Source: Marinoscillum furvescens DSM 4134
Lineage (GTDB): Bacteria; Bacteroidota; Bacteroidia; Cytophagales; Cyclobacteriaceae
Length of the DNA: 64,000 bases
Assembly (NCBI RefSeq): GCF_003386095.1
Contig: NZ_QREG01000001.1
Coordinates: 496,001-560,000, forward strand
Direction of reading: 5' to 3'
Below the pieces are notes generated by a model. It was not told the origin of the DNA and made no database searches. It saw only the letters and a program-made list of their open reading frames with translations. How positions within the stretch are numbered: the first letter of the stretch is position 1; each line of letters opens with the position of its first letter. Of this stretch, positions 1-10,057 are shown piece after piece. Both the position numbers and the translations under genes were made by a program.

Positions 1-1
1 C

Positions 2-343
2 CGCTTCAATATGCTTCTCGTATCCCTACCCGCCAACCACCACACTTACCAATGGCCAATCTCTGGATTATTACAGATGAACTGGCTCAAAAGCACCCTA
101 CAAAACAAAAAACACAGAGCACGGACGGATTTCATCCAAAAAGCACCCGGCAATGTAGCCGAAGTATGCTCACCCATACCACCTCATCAGCAGGGCACAG
201 GCCAAATCATGATTGCCTCCCAGGGTGGCCTTCGAAAATTCAAAGCGGTCACAGGTGATGAAACTGACCTCCTCACTGGTGCCATCGTAATAGTGACGGA
301 CGTAATAGATACTGAAACCGTAAAAGTCACTCGATCCAAGTAA
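2..343 (+). CDS. NfeD-like membrane protein, C-terminal part (5' end outside window)
   Basis: The reading frame is open from the window edge to a TAA at 341-343, so this is the 3' part of a longer gene. The last 60 residues (PIPPHQQGTGQI, then LRKFKAVTGDE and LLTGAIVIV) resemble the small OB-fold domain that ends NfeD-type membrane proteins in Bacteroidota, which are thought to work with membrane proteases or membrane-domain proteins. The hydrophobic region expected before it is not clearly visible in the residues present. The gene converges on dnaK, with the hairpin at 504-536 between them. The family call is an inference from pattern; the coding status is fairly safe because the conserved pattern is in frame. 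Confidence 0.55.
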   Translation, partial: RFNMLLVSLPANHHTYQWPISGLLQMNWLKSTLQNKKHRARTDFIQKAPGNVAEVCSPIPPHQQGTGQIMIASQGGLRKFKAVTGDETDLLTGAIVIVTDVIDTETVKVTRSK

Positions 344-503
344 CACGAATAGCGCACAAAAAAGTAAGCTACCAGTGTGCCTTCTCTCTTACTGACCCTA
401 CTCCGGGTGCTAGCATCAAAACAGTCTTTGGTTAAAAATGGCTCATAGCAAAATATTAAATATCGCCAACTTTAAGCATTGTCACACTGTCCCTTACAAA
501 TGC

Positions 504-536
504 AAAAAGCCCTTTCCGCGATAGCGAAAAGGGCTT
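504..536 (-). terminator. Rho-independent terminator of dnaK
   Basis: AGCCCTTT at 508-515 pairs with AAAGGGCT at 528-535. Read on the minus strand, the stem is followed by a run of T (complement of 504-508). It lies 36 bp past the dnaK stop. The 344-503 stretch before it holds nothing else recognisable. Confidence 0.8.
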
Positions 537-571
537 CCAATTGATAATCTATTATCTACGTAACGAAGAAA

Positions 572-2506
572 TTATTTCTTCTCTTCGTCCACTTCTTCAA
601 ATTCTACATCTGAAACATCTGAGTCAGATCCACCTGCCGATGCATTGGCATCTCCATTAGGGTCTGTGCTCTGCGCCTGCTCAGCACCACCTGCAGCCTG
701 CTGTGCAGCGTAGATTTCCTGAGAAGCTGCTTCCCATGCTTTGTTCATGCCTTCCATGGCTGCATCGATAGCGGCCAGGTCTTGCGAACCATGAGCTTCT
801 TTTAGTTTAGCGAGCGCTCCTTCGATAGCAGTTTTGTTGCCATCTGATAGCTTATCACCAAATTCCTTCAATTGCTTCTCTGTTTGGAAAATCAGTGAGT
901 CCGCCTGGTTGATCTTCTCAATCTTTTCTTTGGCTGCCTTGTCAGACTCTGCATTAGCTTGTGCTTCCTGCTTCATCTTTTCGATTTCCTCCTCAGACAG
1001 TCCTGAAGAAGCCTCAATTCTGATTTTCTGCTCTTTGCCAGTGCCTTTGTCTTTGGCAGACACATTCATGATACCATTGGCATCTATATCAAAAGTCACT
1101 TCGATCTGAGGTACTCCTCTAGGAGCTGGTGGTATACCATCCAGGTGGAACCTACCGATAGTACGGTTGTCCTTCGCCATAGGGCGCTCACCTTGAAGTA
1201 CGTGAATCTCTACAGATGGCTGATTGTCTGCAGCTGTAGAGAACGTCTCAGACTTTTTAGTTGGTATGGTCGTGTTTGCCTCGATCAGCTTAGTCATGAC
1301 ACCACCCATGGTTTCGATACCCAGTGAAAGTGGAGTAACGTCCAGCAGAAGCACGTCTTTCACCTCTCCGGTAAGTACACCACCCTGGATAGCCGCACCG
1401 ATAGCCACTACTTCATCAGGGTTTACGCCTTTAGATGGCTTTTTGCCAAAGAACTTCTCTACTTCTTCCTGAATTTTAGGGATACGCGTAGAACCACCCA
1501 CGAGGATCACCTCATCAATATCAGAAGCTGAAAGTCCGGCATCCTGAAGCGCCTTCTTACAAGGATCCATTGATCTTCTTACCAGGTCTTCGCTCAACTG
1601 CTCAAACTTGCTTCTTGAAAGTGTACGCACAAGGTGTTGTGGTATACCATCGATAGGCATGATGTATGGCAAGTTGATCTCTGTAGAAGATGAAGACGAA
1701 AGCTCAATTTTTGCTTTCTCAGCGGCCTCTTTCAGACGCTGAAGAGCCATAGGGTCTTTTCTCAAGTCCACATTGTGCTCACCCTGGAATTCATCTGCCA
1801 GCCAGTTGATGATCACTGAGTCAAAGTCATCACCACCCAGGTGTACGTCACCATTGGTAGATTTCACTTCAAATACTCCATCACCAAGCTCCAGAATAGA
1901 AATATCGAATGTACCACCACCAAGGTCATACACGGCGATTTTCATGTCAGCGTTTTTCTTGTCCAGGCCGTAGGCCAAAGCAGCAGCCGTAGGCTCGTTG
2001 ATGATACGCTTCACTTCCAGTCCTGAAATCTGTCCGGCTTCTTTCGTAGCCTGACGTTCTGCATCGTTGAAGTATGCAGGCACGGTGATCACCGCTTCTG
2101 TTACTTCCTGGCCTAGAAAATCCTCAGCTGTTGACTTCATTTTCTGAAGAATCATTGCTGAAAGCTCCTGAGGAGTATAGTTTCTATCGCCAATTTTTAC
2201 GCGTACTGTATCGTTAGCACCAGACTCCAACGCGTAGGATACGCTCTTTCTTTCGTCAGATACTTCTGAATATTTTTTACCCATGAATCGCTTCACGGAG
2301 CTAATGGTATTCTGTGGGTTGGTGATTGCCTGACGTTTTGCAGGATCACCTACTTTGCGTTCTCCATTTCCATTGTCCAAAAACGCCACGATAGACGGGG
2401 TAGTCCTGCGTCCTTCACTGTTTTGGATCACTACAGGTTCGTTACCCTCCATTACCGCCACGCAGGAGTTGGTAGTACCTAAGTCTATACCGATTATTTT
2501 TCCCAT
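572..2506 (-). CDS. dnaK: Molecular chaperone DnaK (Hsp70)
   Basis: Cytoplasmic ATP-dependent chaperone that binds exposed hydrophobic stretches of client proteins and works with DnaJ and GrpE. The 644-residue length is standard. The N-terminal ATPase domain shows [16 protein letters not shown] at residue 5, [29 protein letters not shown] and [14 protein letters not shown]. The substrate-binding domain follows the [11 protein letters not shown] linker region, and the tail ends in the usual acidic [11 protein letters not shown]. The start ATG gives the canonical [14 protein letters not shown]. dnaJ and grpE are not next to it here. The upstream region carries several TGTCAG/TGACAG copies (see 2597-2656) that could be heat-shock control sites. 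Confidence 0.98.
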   Translation of the reverse strand: MGKIIGIDLGTTNSCVAVMEGNEPVVIQNSEGRRTTPSIVAFLDNGNGERKVGDPAKRQAITNPQNTISSVKRFMGKKYSEVSDERKSVSYALESGANDTVRVKIGDRNYTPQELSAMILQKMKSTAEDFLGQEVTEAVITVPAYFNDAERQATKEAGQISGLEVKRIINEPTAAALAYGLDKKNADMKIAVYDLGGGTFDISILELGDGVFEVKSTNGDVHLGGDDFDSVIINWLADEFQGEHNVDLRKDPMALQRLKEAAEKAKIELSSSSSTEINLPYIMPIDGIPQHLVRTLSRSKFEQLSEDLVRRSMDPCKKALQDAGLSASDIDEVILVGGSTRIPKIQEEVEKFFGKKPSKGVNPDEVVAIGAAIQGGVLTGEVKDVLLLDVTPLSLGIETMGGVMTKLIEANTTIPTKKSETFSTAADNQPSVEIHVLQGERPMAKDNRTIGRFHLDGIPPAPRGVPQIEVTFDIDANGIMNVSAKDKGTGKEQKIRIEASSGLSEEEIEKMKQEAQANAESDKAAKEKIEKINQADSLIFQTEKQLKEFGDKLSDGNKTAIEGALAKLKEAHGSQDLAAIDAAMEGMNKAWEAASQEIYAAQQAAGGAEQAQSTDPNGDANASAGGSDSDVSDVEFEEVDEEKK

Positions 2507-2596
2507 TGTGTAACTATTTATTTGAGATTCTTACAATTCTTTTCAACTCGTCAATAGGTAATCAATGGTTGTGCCAACCGGCAATTGACCGGAGAA

Positions 2597-2656
2597 TGTC
2601 AGCTGTTTTGTGACAGATTGTCAGAGTCAGACACTCCCCCTAAAAATGTTTGTCAG
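2597..2656 (-). promoter_or_regulatory. Cluster of TGTCAG/TGACAG motifs upstream of dnaK
   Basis: TGTCAG occurs at 2597, 2619 and 2651 and the inverse-type TGACAG at 2611, forming TGTCA-N9-TGACA across 2597-2615. All lie 90-150 bp upstream of the dnaK start. Four hexamers of one type in 60 bp is more than expected by chance, so this may be the dnaK control region. No factor is identified. Confidence 0.35.
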
Positions 2657-2688
2657 AATATATGCCAGAAATAGAAATACAGCATCAG

Positions 2689-2886
2689 CTAGTCATTGCC
2701 ATTGTTTTTGTCTTGGCGCTGGCGCAAAAACCTCACCACAAACAGCAAAACCACCACAAGTGCTATGACAATGGGTGCATGATCATGAAATTTATCAAGG
2801 GCAGCAGGATCTGTGTCCGCACCTATTACATAGTACAACACAACACCCAGCAGTAGGTATAAAATATATCGATGCTCCTTTTTCAT
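2689..2886 (-). CDS. Small membrane protein of unknown function
   Basis: A 65-residue protein starting at MKKEHRYILYL; an in-frame ATG 36 bp upstream exists but would add a non-typical N-terminus, so the inner start is preferred. Two hydrophobic stretches are visible (ILYLLLGVVLYYVIG and IVIALVVVLLFVVRFL) joined by a short polar loop with DPAALDKFHDHAP, and the tail is basic and polar (RQRQDKNNGND). It lies between dnaK and the hexosaminidase gene on the same strand. I do not recognise a family. The clean two-helix layout supports a real gene. Confidence 0.55.
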   Translation of the reverse strand: MKKEHRYILYLLLGVVLYYVIGADTDPAALDKFHDHAPIVIALVVVLLFVVRFLRQRQDKNNGND

Positions 2887-2959
2887 AATACTCAGCAGGA
2901 ATTTTGAGCCCAAAGCTAACATTTCACTGCTGAGCGGAGTGTATTTCAGCCATCAAAAT

Positions 2960-5023
2960 CTAATCCTGTGCACTGCGCCGGTAATCCACCTGATCTAGCA
3001 ATCGCTCCACTCCTTCTAACATTTGCAACTCGGTGCGTCCGCCATTGGCTCGGGCCTCTACCAGTTGTTTTCGTGCTCTGGCTACCCACTCCGCAGGCAA
3101 CTCTCGCTGTGCCACTATAGCTTCTAGTGCCACGCGTCCTGATTTGGCAGCTTCCGACAGGTTAGCAGAAAGATTTGATATTTGTTTCAACACAGGTGAA
3201 TCCTCGATTATCGGCACCACCTGATCATGATTCGCCTCCCAGGTGATGAGCTGTGTCTTGAGCGACTCATGCAATGCCTCCCCTTTTAAAAAGGCCTCCA
3301 CCTGCTCATTAAAAACACGGGCCACACGGGCATCAGCCGTAGCTGCATCAGCCCATAATGTAAATGGAGAATAAGAGGCATACATGGTACCTCCCGGATT
3401 TCTGGTATAGCCCTTCATAGGCTCCACCACCTCAAGCAAAGTCTCTAGTGGCTTGGGATCATGACCTGCAGCCAATTGCCGCAAGATACGCTTTGGTTCA
3501 CTGACATGTTTGAGATGCAAACGCTCCAGGTATTGATTCACAATCGATAGTCTACGGTACATTTCATCCACATCATTCACCTCCTCAGCAGACCATAAGC
3601 GCTCTGCAATAGCCGCCCCACGGGGCCACAGGCGGCTGTCTATGGTATGTTCGGTAACCAGCTCGCTCCACATACACATTTCACCACCCAGTATATGAGA
3701 CCTGGCCTCATCATCCAGATCTACAGAAGCCGGTGCAGGATCCATTAGGTAATGCTCCTCGGCTGTCATCATCAGATCCAGGTAGTACCCATTAGAAAGT
3801 ATAGCATCATACCCCGACCTGGCAGCAGCGTAGAGCGAAGCTTTAGGAGTAACACCTTCCCACGCTCCTCTCCAGGAGTGAATCAAAGCACTTTTGGGCA
3901 TATCAGGAGTCATGATCTCTTCCCACCCCATAGTGATCTTGTTCTGGTCAGCCAGGATTTTCTCTATTCGAATGTTAAAATAGGTCTGCAGCTCATGGTT
4001 GGTGTCAATTCCTCTGGCTTGCATAAAAGCCTGGATTTTCTCGTTTGCATCCCAATGCCTACCCATATTTTCATCTCCACCTATATGAAAATAAGGATCT
4101 GGAAATATGGCAGCCACTTCTTCGAAAAGATTCTCTAAAAACTCATAAACAGCTTCATTGGTAGGATCTAAGGTAGGGTCAAAAATACCTGCATATCGCT
4201 GGATCTGATAAGTAGTATCCGCACTCCCTAGCTCAGGGTGTGACACTAAAATGGCTGTGGCATGTCCTGGCACATCGATCTCTGGCACCACACGAATGCC
4301 TCGCTCTGCAGCGTAATTAATGATTTTTTGCAATTCGGCTTTGGTGTAAAACAACCCATCAGAACCAAGTTCAGTTAGCTCAGGATAGGTCTCTGTAGCG
4401 ATTCGAAATCCCTGATCATCCGACAAGTGCAAATGAAGTACATTCAGCTTCAGAGCTGCCATGGCATCCAGGTTTCTATAGATCACCTCCAAAGGCATAA
4501 AATGCCTTGCCACGTCCAGCATAAGCCCACGCCATGAAAACCGTGGAGCATCCTGGATCTGTACGTAAGGGAAGGCATAGCGTCCTTCTCTTACCTCCAC
4601 CAGCTGCAAAAGTGTTTCCAGAGCGCGAATAGCACCTATATCCGTATCAGCAATAATATGCAGTCCTCCATCGTCTATGGTCAGCTCGTATGCCTCTTTC
4701 ATGTCAGGTAGTACTTCCCCCTTTTTTTCCACCCGTATTTTCAGATTGGCCTCCTTGTAGCCTGAGCCATCAACCTGAAACTGCTGAAAAAATAAGCCTG
4801 TCTGCTCATCCAGCCGACGAAGAAAGCGGGTAGCCTGTGCAGCCAACCGGGGGCGATAGTCTCCGGAAAGGGCTATAGTAAAGTCTTTAGCTATAAAATA
4901 ATGCTTGTCCTGTAGGTCCACTTTCTGTGGATAGGGCATCACGTTGACGTACTGAGCCTTAGCTGGCAAGCAGGATACAAGCACAAACAATACCAGAGGA
5001 ACGAAAATATAAGAACGACTCAT
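2960..5023 (-). CDS. Beta-N-acetylhexosaminidase, GH20 family
   Basis: Exo-glycosidase that removes terminal N-acetylglucosamine or N-acetylgalactosamine by substrate-assisted catalysis. Of 687 residues, 1-23 are a signal peptide; LVSC at 15-18 also fits a lipobox, so surface lipoprotein anchoring at Cys18 is possible. The GH20 N-terminal domain spans about 25-155 and the barrel about 160-510, with LHLHLSDDQGFR near 196, PEIDVPGHATA near 248 and the catalytic HIGGDE at 313-318 (Asp317/Glu318). The substrate tryptophan region GGEMCMWSELV is present. A helical C-terminal extension of about 150 residues follows. It lies 207 bp downstream of susD on the same strand, so it is probably the enzyme of this locus, acting on chitin- or glycoprotein-derived GlcNAc glycans. 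Confidence 0.93.
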   Translation of the reverse strand: MSRSYIFVPLVLFVLVSCLPAKAQYVNVMPYPQKVDLQDKHYFIAKDFTIALSGDYRPRLAAQATRFLRRLDEQTGLFFQQFQVDGSGYKEANLKIRVEKKGEVLPDMKEAYELTIDDGGLHIIADTDIGAIRALETLLQLVEVREGRYAFPYVQIQDAPRFSWRGLMLDVARHFMPLEVIYRNLDAMAALKLNVLHLHLSDDQGFRIATETYPELTELGSDGLFYTKAELQKIINYAAERGIRVVPEIDVPGHATAILVSHPELGSADTTYQIQRYAGIFDPTLDPTNEAVYEFLENLFEEVAAIFPDPYFHIGGDENMGRHWDANEKIQAFMQARGIDTNHELQTYFNIRIEKILADQNKITMGWEEIMTPDMPKSALIHSWRGAWEGVTPKASLYAAARSGYDAILSNGYYLDLMMTAEEHYLMDPAPASVDLDDEARSHILGGEMCMWSELVTEHTIDSRLWPRGAAIAERLWSAEEVNDVDEMYRRLSIVNQYLERLHLKHVSEPKRILRQLAAGHDPKPLETLLEVVEPMKGYTRNPGGTMYASYSPFTLWADAATADARVARVFNEQVEAFLKGEALHESLKTQLITWEANHDQVVPIIEDSPVLKQISNLSANLSEAAKSGRVALEAIVAQRELPAEWVARARKQLVEARANGGRTELQMLEGVERLLDQVDYRRSAQD

Positions 5024-5043
5024 AGGATGAAGAAATTAAATAA

Positions 5044-5065
5044 GGGAGGGCTGATATGCCCTCCC
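5044..5065 (-). promoter_or_regulatory. Perfect GC-rich hairpin in the GH20 gene leader
   Basis: GGGAGGGC at 5044-5051 pairs exactly with GCCCTCCC at 5058-5065 around a 6-nt loop, 21 bp upstream of the GH20 start codon. A strong stem so close to the start could affect translation or mRNA processing. Confidence 0.45.
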
Positions 5066-5126
5066 CAGGAGGGTAGATTTGAATGAAGTGTAATAAGAAA
5101 TCAACGTTCGATTTCTCGTTTTATAA

Positions 5127-5154
5127 ACTGTGTGATGGCAACAAATCACACAGT
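5127..5154 (-). terminator. Hairpin after susD, probable (partial) terminator
   Basis: ACTGTGTGAT at 5127-5136 pairs perfectly with ATCACACAGT at 5145-5154, loop 8 nt. On the minus strand the stem is followed by TTTATAAAA, a weak T-rich tail. It lies between susD and the GH20 gene and could reduce read-through into the enzyme gene. Confidence 0.5.
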
Positions 5155-5165
5155 ACATTTTTAAG

Positions 5166-5193
5166 GATGGCCTCCACTTTTGCAGAGGCCATC
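5166..5193 (-). other. Perfect inverted repeat just downstream of susD
   Basis: GATGGCCTC at 5166-5174 pairs with GAGGCCATC at 5185-5193, loop 10 nt, 37 bp past the susD stop. No T-run follows on the minus strand, so it is more likely an mRNA-stabilising or processing stem than a classical terminator. Confidence 0.45.
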
Positions 5194-5230
5194 AATCAAC
5201 TAATCTGCATCACATCGATGCACAAACCTA

Positions 5231-6913
5231 TTATTTTGCCCACCAGAGGGCTACATCCTGCTTATCCGGCCCCTGTGCCGAAATTGCAGACTGGTAGTTG
5301 TCGCCATTTTCACTTTTTACGGCATTGCCATACTGCATCCTCATTGGGTAGGCACCATTGATATCACCTGGAGCGAAAATATCTGGATCTGAAACTCCCG
5401 CAGACAACTCTGAAGGATAGCCCATGTCACGTACTACGGCCCACGCTTCAAAGCCATCAGTATAAGAAGCAATCCATCGCTGCACGGCTATCTTCTCCAA
5501 TTGCTCATCGGTAGTTCCAGACAAATCAGCTATGGATGCATTTTCTAAATACGTAGTGATCTGTCCCTCTGAAACGCCCCACATTCTCATGGACTGTGCA
5601 ATACCCGTTTCATATAGAGTCTGTGCATCACCAGAGCCCAATCCTTTTACAGCAGCTTCTGCCTGCAGGAAGTAAGCTTCAGCAGAGGTAAAAACGATCT
5701 CCGAAGGGATTTTCTCACCACCTTTTGAGCGAACAATTTCCTCCGCAGGGTTGGAGAAAAACTCGTCCTGAACATACTGCTTGATAAACCCATTGAGCCG
5801 GACAGGCTGCCCTACATAGGCTCCAGCTTCTACAGACACAGTAACTTCATCTCCTTCTCGGGTAACCGTAGGATTGGCTCCTGCCTCGGTCAGCACTTCT
5901 ACGATAAAGTCTACTCGCTTGTCAAAGTTTTCAAACCCTTCTGGATTATCCGCCTCACTTGGCTTCACCCAGGTAACCTCTCCTCCTGCTATAGGCTGTG
6001 CATAAGCACCAAGCCGTGGATCATTATGATTTTGCAGGTAGTCTACCAGTGGCTTACTTACCTTCCAGTTGGACCCTGCCCCGAAGTTGTGCCACACATC
6101 TCCATAAGCTGCGCTTGCCCACTGGCTGATGATGTTGTCTTTCTGCATCAGCACGTCAGTCTCTAGCAAAGGCGCACTCAATGCTTCGGAAATGGCCGTC
6201 TCCGCAAACGATGCTCCAGATGCTCCATGAGCCCTTAGTGCCATACGTAGTTTCAAAGTGTTGGCAAGGCGCTTCCATTGCTGCAAATCTCCACCGCAGT
6301 AGATGTCGTTTGCTCCAAGATCTTCGATACCTACACCTGTACGCTCAGTATCACCGATGGTGGCCATGGCCTCATCTAGCTTATTGATAACCCCTTGATA
6401 GATGGTGGCCTGGTCATCAAACCTCGGACTCAACACTTCCGGGTCTCCTACCTCTGAATAAGGAATTTGACCGAAAGTGTCCGTGTACATTTGATAGTAA
6501 AGCCCACTGATGATTTGCCCCACCGCATACATCTGGGGGTTTTCGAAATCGCCACCTGTAGCCGTCAACTTCATATAGTTGTCCAGGTCGCCAAAATAAC
6601 CAGCCAGCCAGTCCCAGGCAGCATCTGTATAGCCTGGGTTGTAGGTATAGCCCAGTCCGTCATTCCACCAGGAAGCATTAAAACCAAATGTAAATTGTCC
6701 CGCATAGCGATCCGCATGGATCAGTTGCGCCCTCCAGTAAGCATAGCGCCCTGGACCGTAAAGATTAAACTGTGCACCAGTAAGAAAGAATTTAGCACTG
6801 GCTTCTTCTGTTGTGATATGATTAGGATTGGTGTTGATCTCCTCAAAATCAGAGGTACATGCTCCCACCCCTAAAGTCATCACTAGTATTGCTATATATT
6901 TTATCGCTTTCAT
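5231..6913 (-). CDS. SusD-like outer-membrane glycan-binding lipoprotein
   Basis: Surface lipoprotein that forms the lid of a SusC/SusD importer and binds glycan before TonB-dependent uptake. The start is taken at MKAIKYIAILVMTLG, 24 bp inside the longest frame, because it gives a clean lipoprotein signal with lipobox GVGAC (Cys at about 19). The 560-residue body has the SusD-type start TSDFEEINTNPN, a helical TPR-like core with AVGQIISGLYYQMYTDTFGQIPYSE, and the late motif AEAYFLQAEAAVKG. The pattern fits the SusD_2/3-type subgroup. It lies 23 bp after the susC stop, so the two are co-transcribed, and the GH20 gene follows. Confidence 0.93.
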   Translation of the reverse strand: MKAIKYIAILVMTLGVGACTSDFEEINTNPNHITTEEASAKFFLTGAQFNLYGPGRYAYWRAQLIHADRYAGQFTFGFNASWWNDGLGYTYNPGYTDAAWDWLAGYFGDLDNYMKLTATGGDFENPQMYAVGQIISGLYYQMYTDTFGQIPYSEVGDPEVLSPRFDDQATIYQGVINKLDEAMATIGDTERTGVGIEDLGANDIYCGGDLQQWKRLANTLKLRMALRAHGASGASFAETAISEALSAPLLETDVLMQKDNIISQWASAAYGDVWHNFGAGSNWKVSKPLVDYLQNHNDPRLGAYAQPIAGGEVTWVKPSEADNPEGFENFDKRVDFIVEVLTEAGANPTVTREGDEVTVSVEAGAYVGQPVRLNGFIKQYVQDEFFSNPAEEIVRSKGGEKIPSEIVFTSAEAYFLQAEAAVKGLGSGDAQTLYETGIAQSMRMWGVSEGQITTYLENASIADLSGTTDEQLEKIAVQRWIASYTDGFEAWAVVRDMGYPSELSAGVSDPDIFAPGDINGAYPMRMQYGNAVKSENGDNYQSAISAQGPDKQDVALWWAK

Positions 6914-6936
6914 GTTCGTTACTTTTAGGAGTTCCA

Positions 6937-9900
6937 TTAAAACTTGATGTTAAGATTGAAACCATACTGCCGCGTAGATGGCAGGTTGTAGTACAATACC
7001 CCTTGTGCATAGTTACTGGTACTGTAGCTCGACTCTGGATCAAAATTGTCAAGCGCTCTGTACAGGAAGAACAGGTTTCGCCCTACCACTCCCACTGACA
7101 CATCCTTGAAAGGTGTAGCTTCCAGCAGGGATTTTGGCAGACGATAGCTCAATGAAGCCTCGCGAAGCCTTACGTTGGTCTGATCAAATATGTAGTTTTC
7201 TGGAACAGAGCTATAATTGCCCCAGTACTGCTGAGCAGTGATATTATTCTCATTTGCTACATATTCAGGTTCGTCGTTAGAGCCTATGTTTTCAGACCCT
7301 TCCACTATGACTCCTCCCTCTCTATATTGCAATGTCTTTTTACCTACACCTGCCGCATCAAGTCCTGCATCTGTACCAGAATACAACTCACCTCCTATAC
7401 GTGCATCTATAAGCACACGAAGTGAGACGTTCTTGTAAATGATGTTGTTGGAGAACCCTCCGGTCCAGTCTGGCTGATAATTACCTAACTTGGTGTAGTC
7501 AGAATCTATCTGAGGCACCCCATCTATAGTCACAATGTTTCCATCATCATCTCTCAGGTACGTATAGCCATAGATATCACCATATCCACCGCCCACAGTG
7601 GCTCGCACCAGCACGGTACCAGCATTGGTAGTCGTAAAGTTAAAGTGCTCTACATCACCTATTAATTCATCCAGCTTATTGCGGTTTCTAGCAAAGTTTA
7701 CTGACATATCCCATGTGAGCCCTGGCGTCTTCACCACTGTTCCTCCCAACATAAGTTCCACTCCTTGATTGGTCATTTGCCCTACGTTGGTATGAAACTC
7801 CTCATATCCCGTAGACTCATTCACAGGTACCTGCATAATCAAGTCTGTAGAGTTAATCTTGTAATAGGAGATGTCTGCATAAAGTCGGTTGCCAAACGCA
7901 CTGATATCCGTACCTATTTCAAACGACTTGGTCTGTTCAGGTTTGAGGTTCTCATCAAATAGCACAGAAGACCTGTTCAGAATAGGCAAGCCCAGATACG
8001 AAGATGTAGGGTTGGATAAAGTATAAGGAGTAGCTAACTGAAAAGGGTCCGTATCATTACCCACCTGCGCCCAGCTAGTGCGAAGCTTCCAGTAATCTAG
8101 CACTGAAGCTGTAGGATCTACAAACTTGTCTACGAGTATCGACAAACTAGCCGAAGGGTAAAAGTATGACCAATTATCTTTTGGCAAGGCCGAAGACCAG
8201 TCATTTCTTGCAGACAGGTTCAGATAAATAAAATTGTCAAATGAAAACTCTGCGGAACCATAAAGTGAGGTCACTTTTTTCTTTTGGGTAGGCGTATAGC
8301 TTGGGGATAAAATAGACGCACTTGCCACAATCGACTTAGTAGGAATTTTGAAGTTTTCCCCATCTACACCTTGCTGCTCGTAAGTATTGAGTCTCCAGTT
8401 ACCACCCGCATTTACTGATACATTGAATTTGCTCGCCACTTCCTTATTGTACATGAGTAAGAAGTCTGCATTGGTTTCACCTGTCTTATAATTATCGTAG
8501 CTAAAGCGTCCACTCTGGTAGTACCAGTGCCCTGGATTCTCTACTCGTTCTATTTTTTGGTTTACCTGATCGGAACCCACACGCACAAAGCCTTTAAAGT
8601 CATTGGTGAAATCATATGTAGCTTTCACAAAACCCGAAAAGCGATCTCTATAATCTTCGTTGCGGTCATTATTCAATATCCAATAAGGGTTGCCATTGCC
8701 GTTGCTGTAGGAGTTGACCATCAGATCATCACCTTTGTAGTTTTTCAGGTCATTGATATCCACATTTCGCGGAATGTCATAGAGGTAAGCCATGAGTCCT
8801 TCAGTACCCTGAGCCGCACGGTTTTTGGTCTCCTGATGAAAATATGTCACCCTGGAGTCAAGACTTAATTTTTCGCTTACCTGCGAAAAGCCTCTAAGGT
8901 TGAAGTTGTGCTTTTGCAACTCTGAATTAGGCACAATCGAGCTAAATGAAGAGTTGGTGTAAGAAAAACGCATGCTTGCGGTTTCTGAACCTCCATCTAT
9001 AGCTACTGTGTTGATGGCATTAAACCCTGTTTGGAAAAAATCAGCCACATTGTCGGGCTGTGCGGTGTAGGGCTTGGTTTCACCTGTCCAGTAGATTTGG
9101 TTGGAGCCATCCATTTTCGGCCCCCAGCTACCACCATTTTGTTTCAAAGTGGCCACATCGGTGTACGAATCCCCGTTAGATCCCTGGCCATATTCGTTTT
9201 GGTACTCAGGCAGTAAAAGAGGGTCCTCCCAGGTGAAGTTTGAAGAGTAAGACACTCCAAGACCTTTACCTGTACGTCCTTTTTTTGTAGTGATCATCAC
9301 CACTCCATTGGCCGCACGTGATCCATACAACGCCGCGGCATTAGGACCTTTGAGCACAGTCATGGACTCGATATCGTCAGGATTCAAATCCGAAATACCC
9401 GTACCGTAATCTACACGCTCATAGTTGGCTGTACCGTCACCATTGGACGAACCAAAGCCTGAATTATCAATCGGCACTCCATCCACCACATACAGAGGCT
9501 GGTTATTTCCTGTCAGGGAGTTATTTCCTCTAATGATTACTCTGGATCCACTCCCTACACCACCTGTAGACTGGGTAATCACCATACCCGGCACGCGGCC
9601 TGCCAATGAGTTGACTACATTGGCCTGCTTTACGGTAGAGAGGTCTTCGGACTCTACGCCGGTCACTGCATAGCCCAGTGCTTTTTTGTCCTTCTCTATT
9701 CCGAAAGCAGTAACGACCACTTCCCCGAGCTCTGTAATATCCTGTGTCAGGGTTAGGTTTACTACAGACCTGGAACCTACTGCTTCTTCTTTATTTACAT
9801 ATCCTATAAATGAAAAGACAAGCACCGCATCATCTCCAGTGACCTGCAATCGGTAATTACCGTCTAAGTCAGTAGTGGTACCTGTACTCGTACCTTTGAT

Positions 9901-10026
9901 GAGCACGGTGGCTCCGGGAATCGCTTCTCCTGATTCAGTATCTGTCACCGTACCGGAGACCGTCCGCTGCCCCAGGGCTACGACACTGATCAGCATCATC
10001 GTAAAAATTGGTATCAGTTTCTTCAT
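6937..10026 (-). CDS. SusC-like TonB-dependent outer-membrane transporter
   Basis: Outer-membrane barrel that imports oligosaccharides using energy from TonB/ExbBD. The chosen start MKKLIPIFTMMLISVVALG gives a signal peptide; the longer frame adds 17 unlikely residues. A carboxypeptidase-regulatory-like domain follows (TVSGTVTDTESGEAIPGATVLIKGTSTGT, about 22-100), then the TonB-linked plug with LGEVVVTAFGIEKDKKALGY and PLYVVDGVPIDN, then the SusC signature GPNAAALYGSRAANGVVMITTK, and a barrel ending in the aromatic tail TRQYGFNLNIKF. At 1029 residues it is full length. It heads the operon with susD and the GH20 gene; a 16-bp palindrome sits in its leader. Confidence 0.96.
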   Translation of the reverse strand: MKKLIPIFTMMLISVVALGQRTVSGTVTDTESGEAIPGATVLIKGTSTGTTTDLDGNYRLQVTGDDAVLVFSFIGYVNKEEAVGSRSVVNLTLTQDITELGEVVVTAFGIEKDKKALGYAVTGVESEDLSTVKQANVVNSLAGRVPGMVITQSTGGVGSGSRVIIRGNNSLTGNNQPLYVVDGVPIDNSGFGSSNGDGTANYERVDYGTGISDLNPDDIESMTVLKGPNAAALYGSRAANGVVMITTKKGRTGKGLGVSYSSNFTWEDPLLLPEYQNEYGQGSNGDSYTDVATLKQNGGSWGPKMDGSNQIYWTGETKPYTAQPDNVADFFQTGFNAINTVAIDGGSETASMRFSYTNSSFSSIVPNSELQKHNFNLRGFSQVSEKLSLDSRVTYFHQETKNRAAQGTEGLMAYLYDIPRNVDINDLKNYKGDDLMVNSYSNGNGNPYWILNNDRNEDYRDRFSGFVKATYDFTNDFKGFVRVGSDQVNQKIERVENPGHWYYQSGRFSYDNYKTGETNADFLLMYNKEVASKFNVSVNAGGNWRLNTYEQQGVDGENFKIPTKSIVASASILSPSYTPTQKKKVTSLYGSAEFSFDNFIYLNLSARNDWSSALPKDNWSYFYPSASLSILVDKFVDPTASVLDYWKLRTSWAQVGNDTDPFQLATPYTLSNPTSSYLGLPILNRSSVLFDENLKPEQTKSFEIGTDISAFGNRLYADISYYKINSTDLIMQVPVNESTGYEEFHTNVGQMTNQGVELMLGGTVVKTPGLTWDMSVNFARNRNKLDELIGDVEHFNFTTTNAGTVLVRATVGGGYGDIYGYTYLRDDDGNIVTIDGVPQIDSDYTKLGNYQPDWTGGFSNNIIYKNVSLRVLIDARIGGELYSGTDAGLDAAGVGKKTLQYREGGVIVEGSENIGSNDEPEYVANENNITAQQYWGNYSSVPENYIFDQTNVRLREASLSYRLPKSLLEATPFKDVSVGVVGRNLFFLYRALDNFDPESSYSTSNYAQGVLYYNLPSTRQYGFNLNIKF

Positions 10027-10057
10027 ATCAATAAACTTTTTAGTGTGATTGGTTTCG

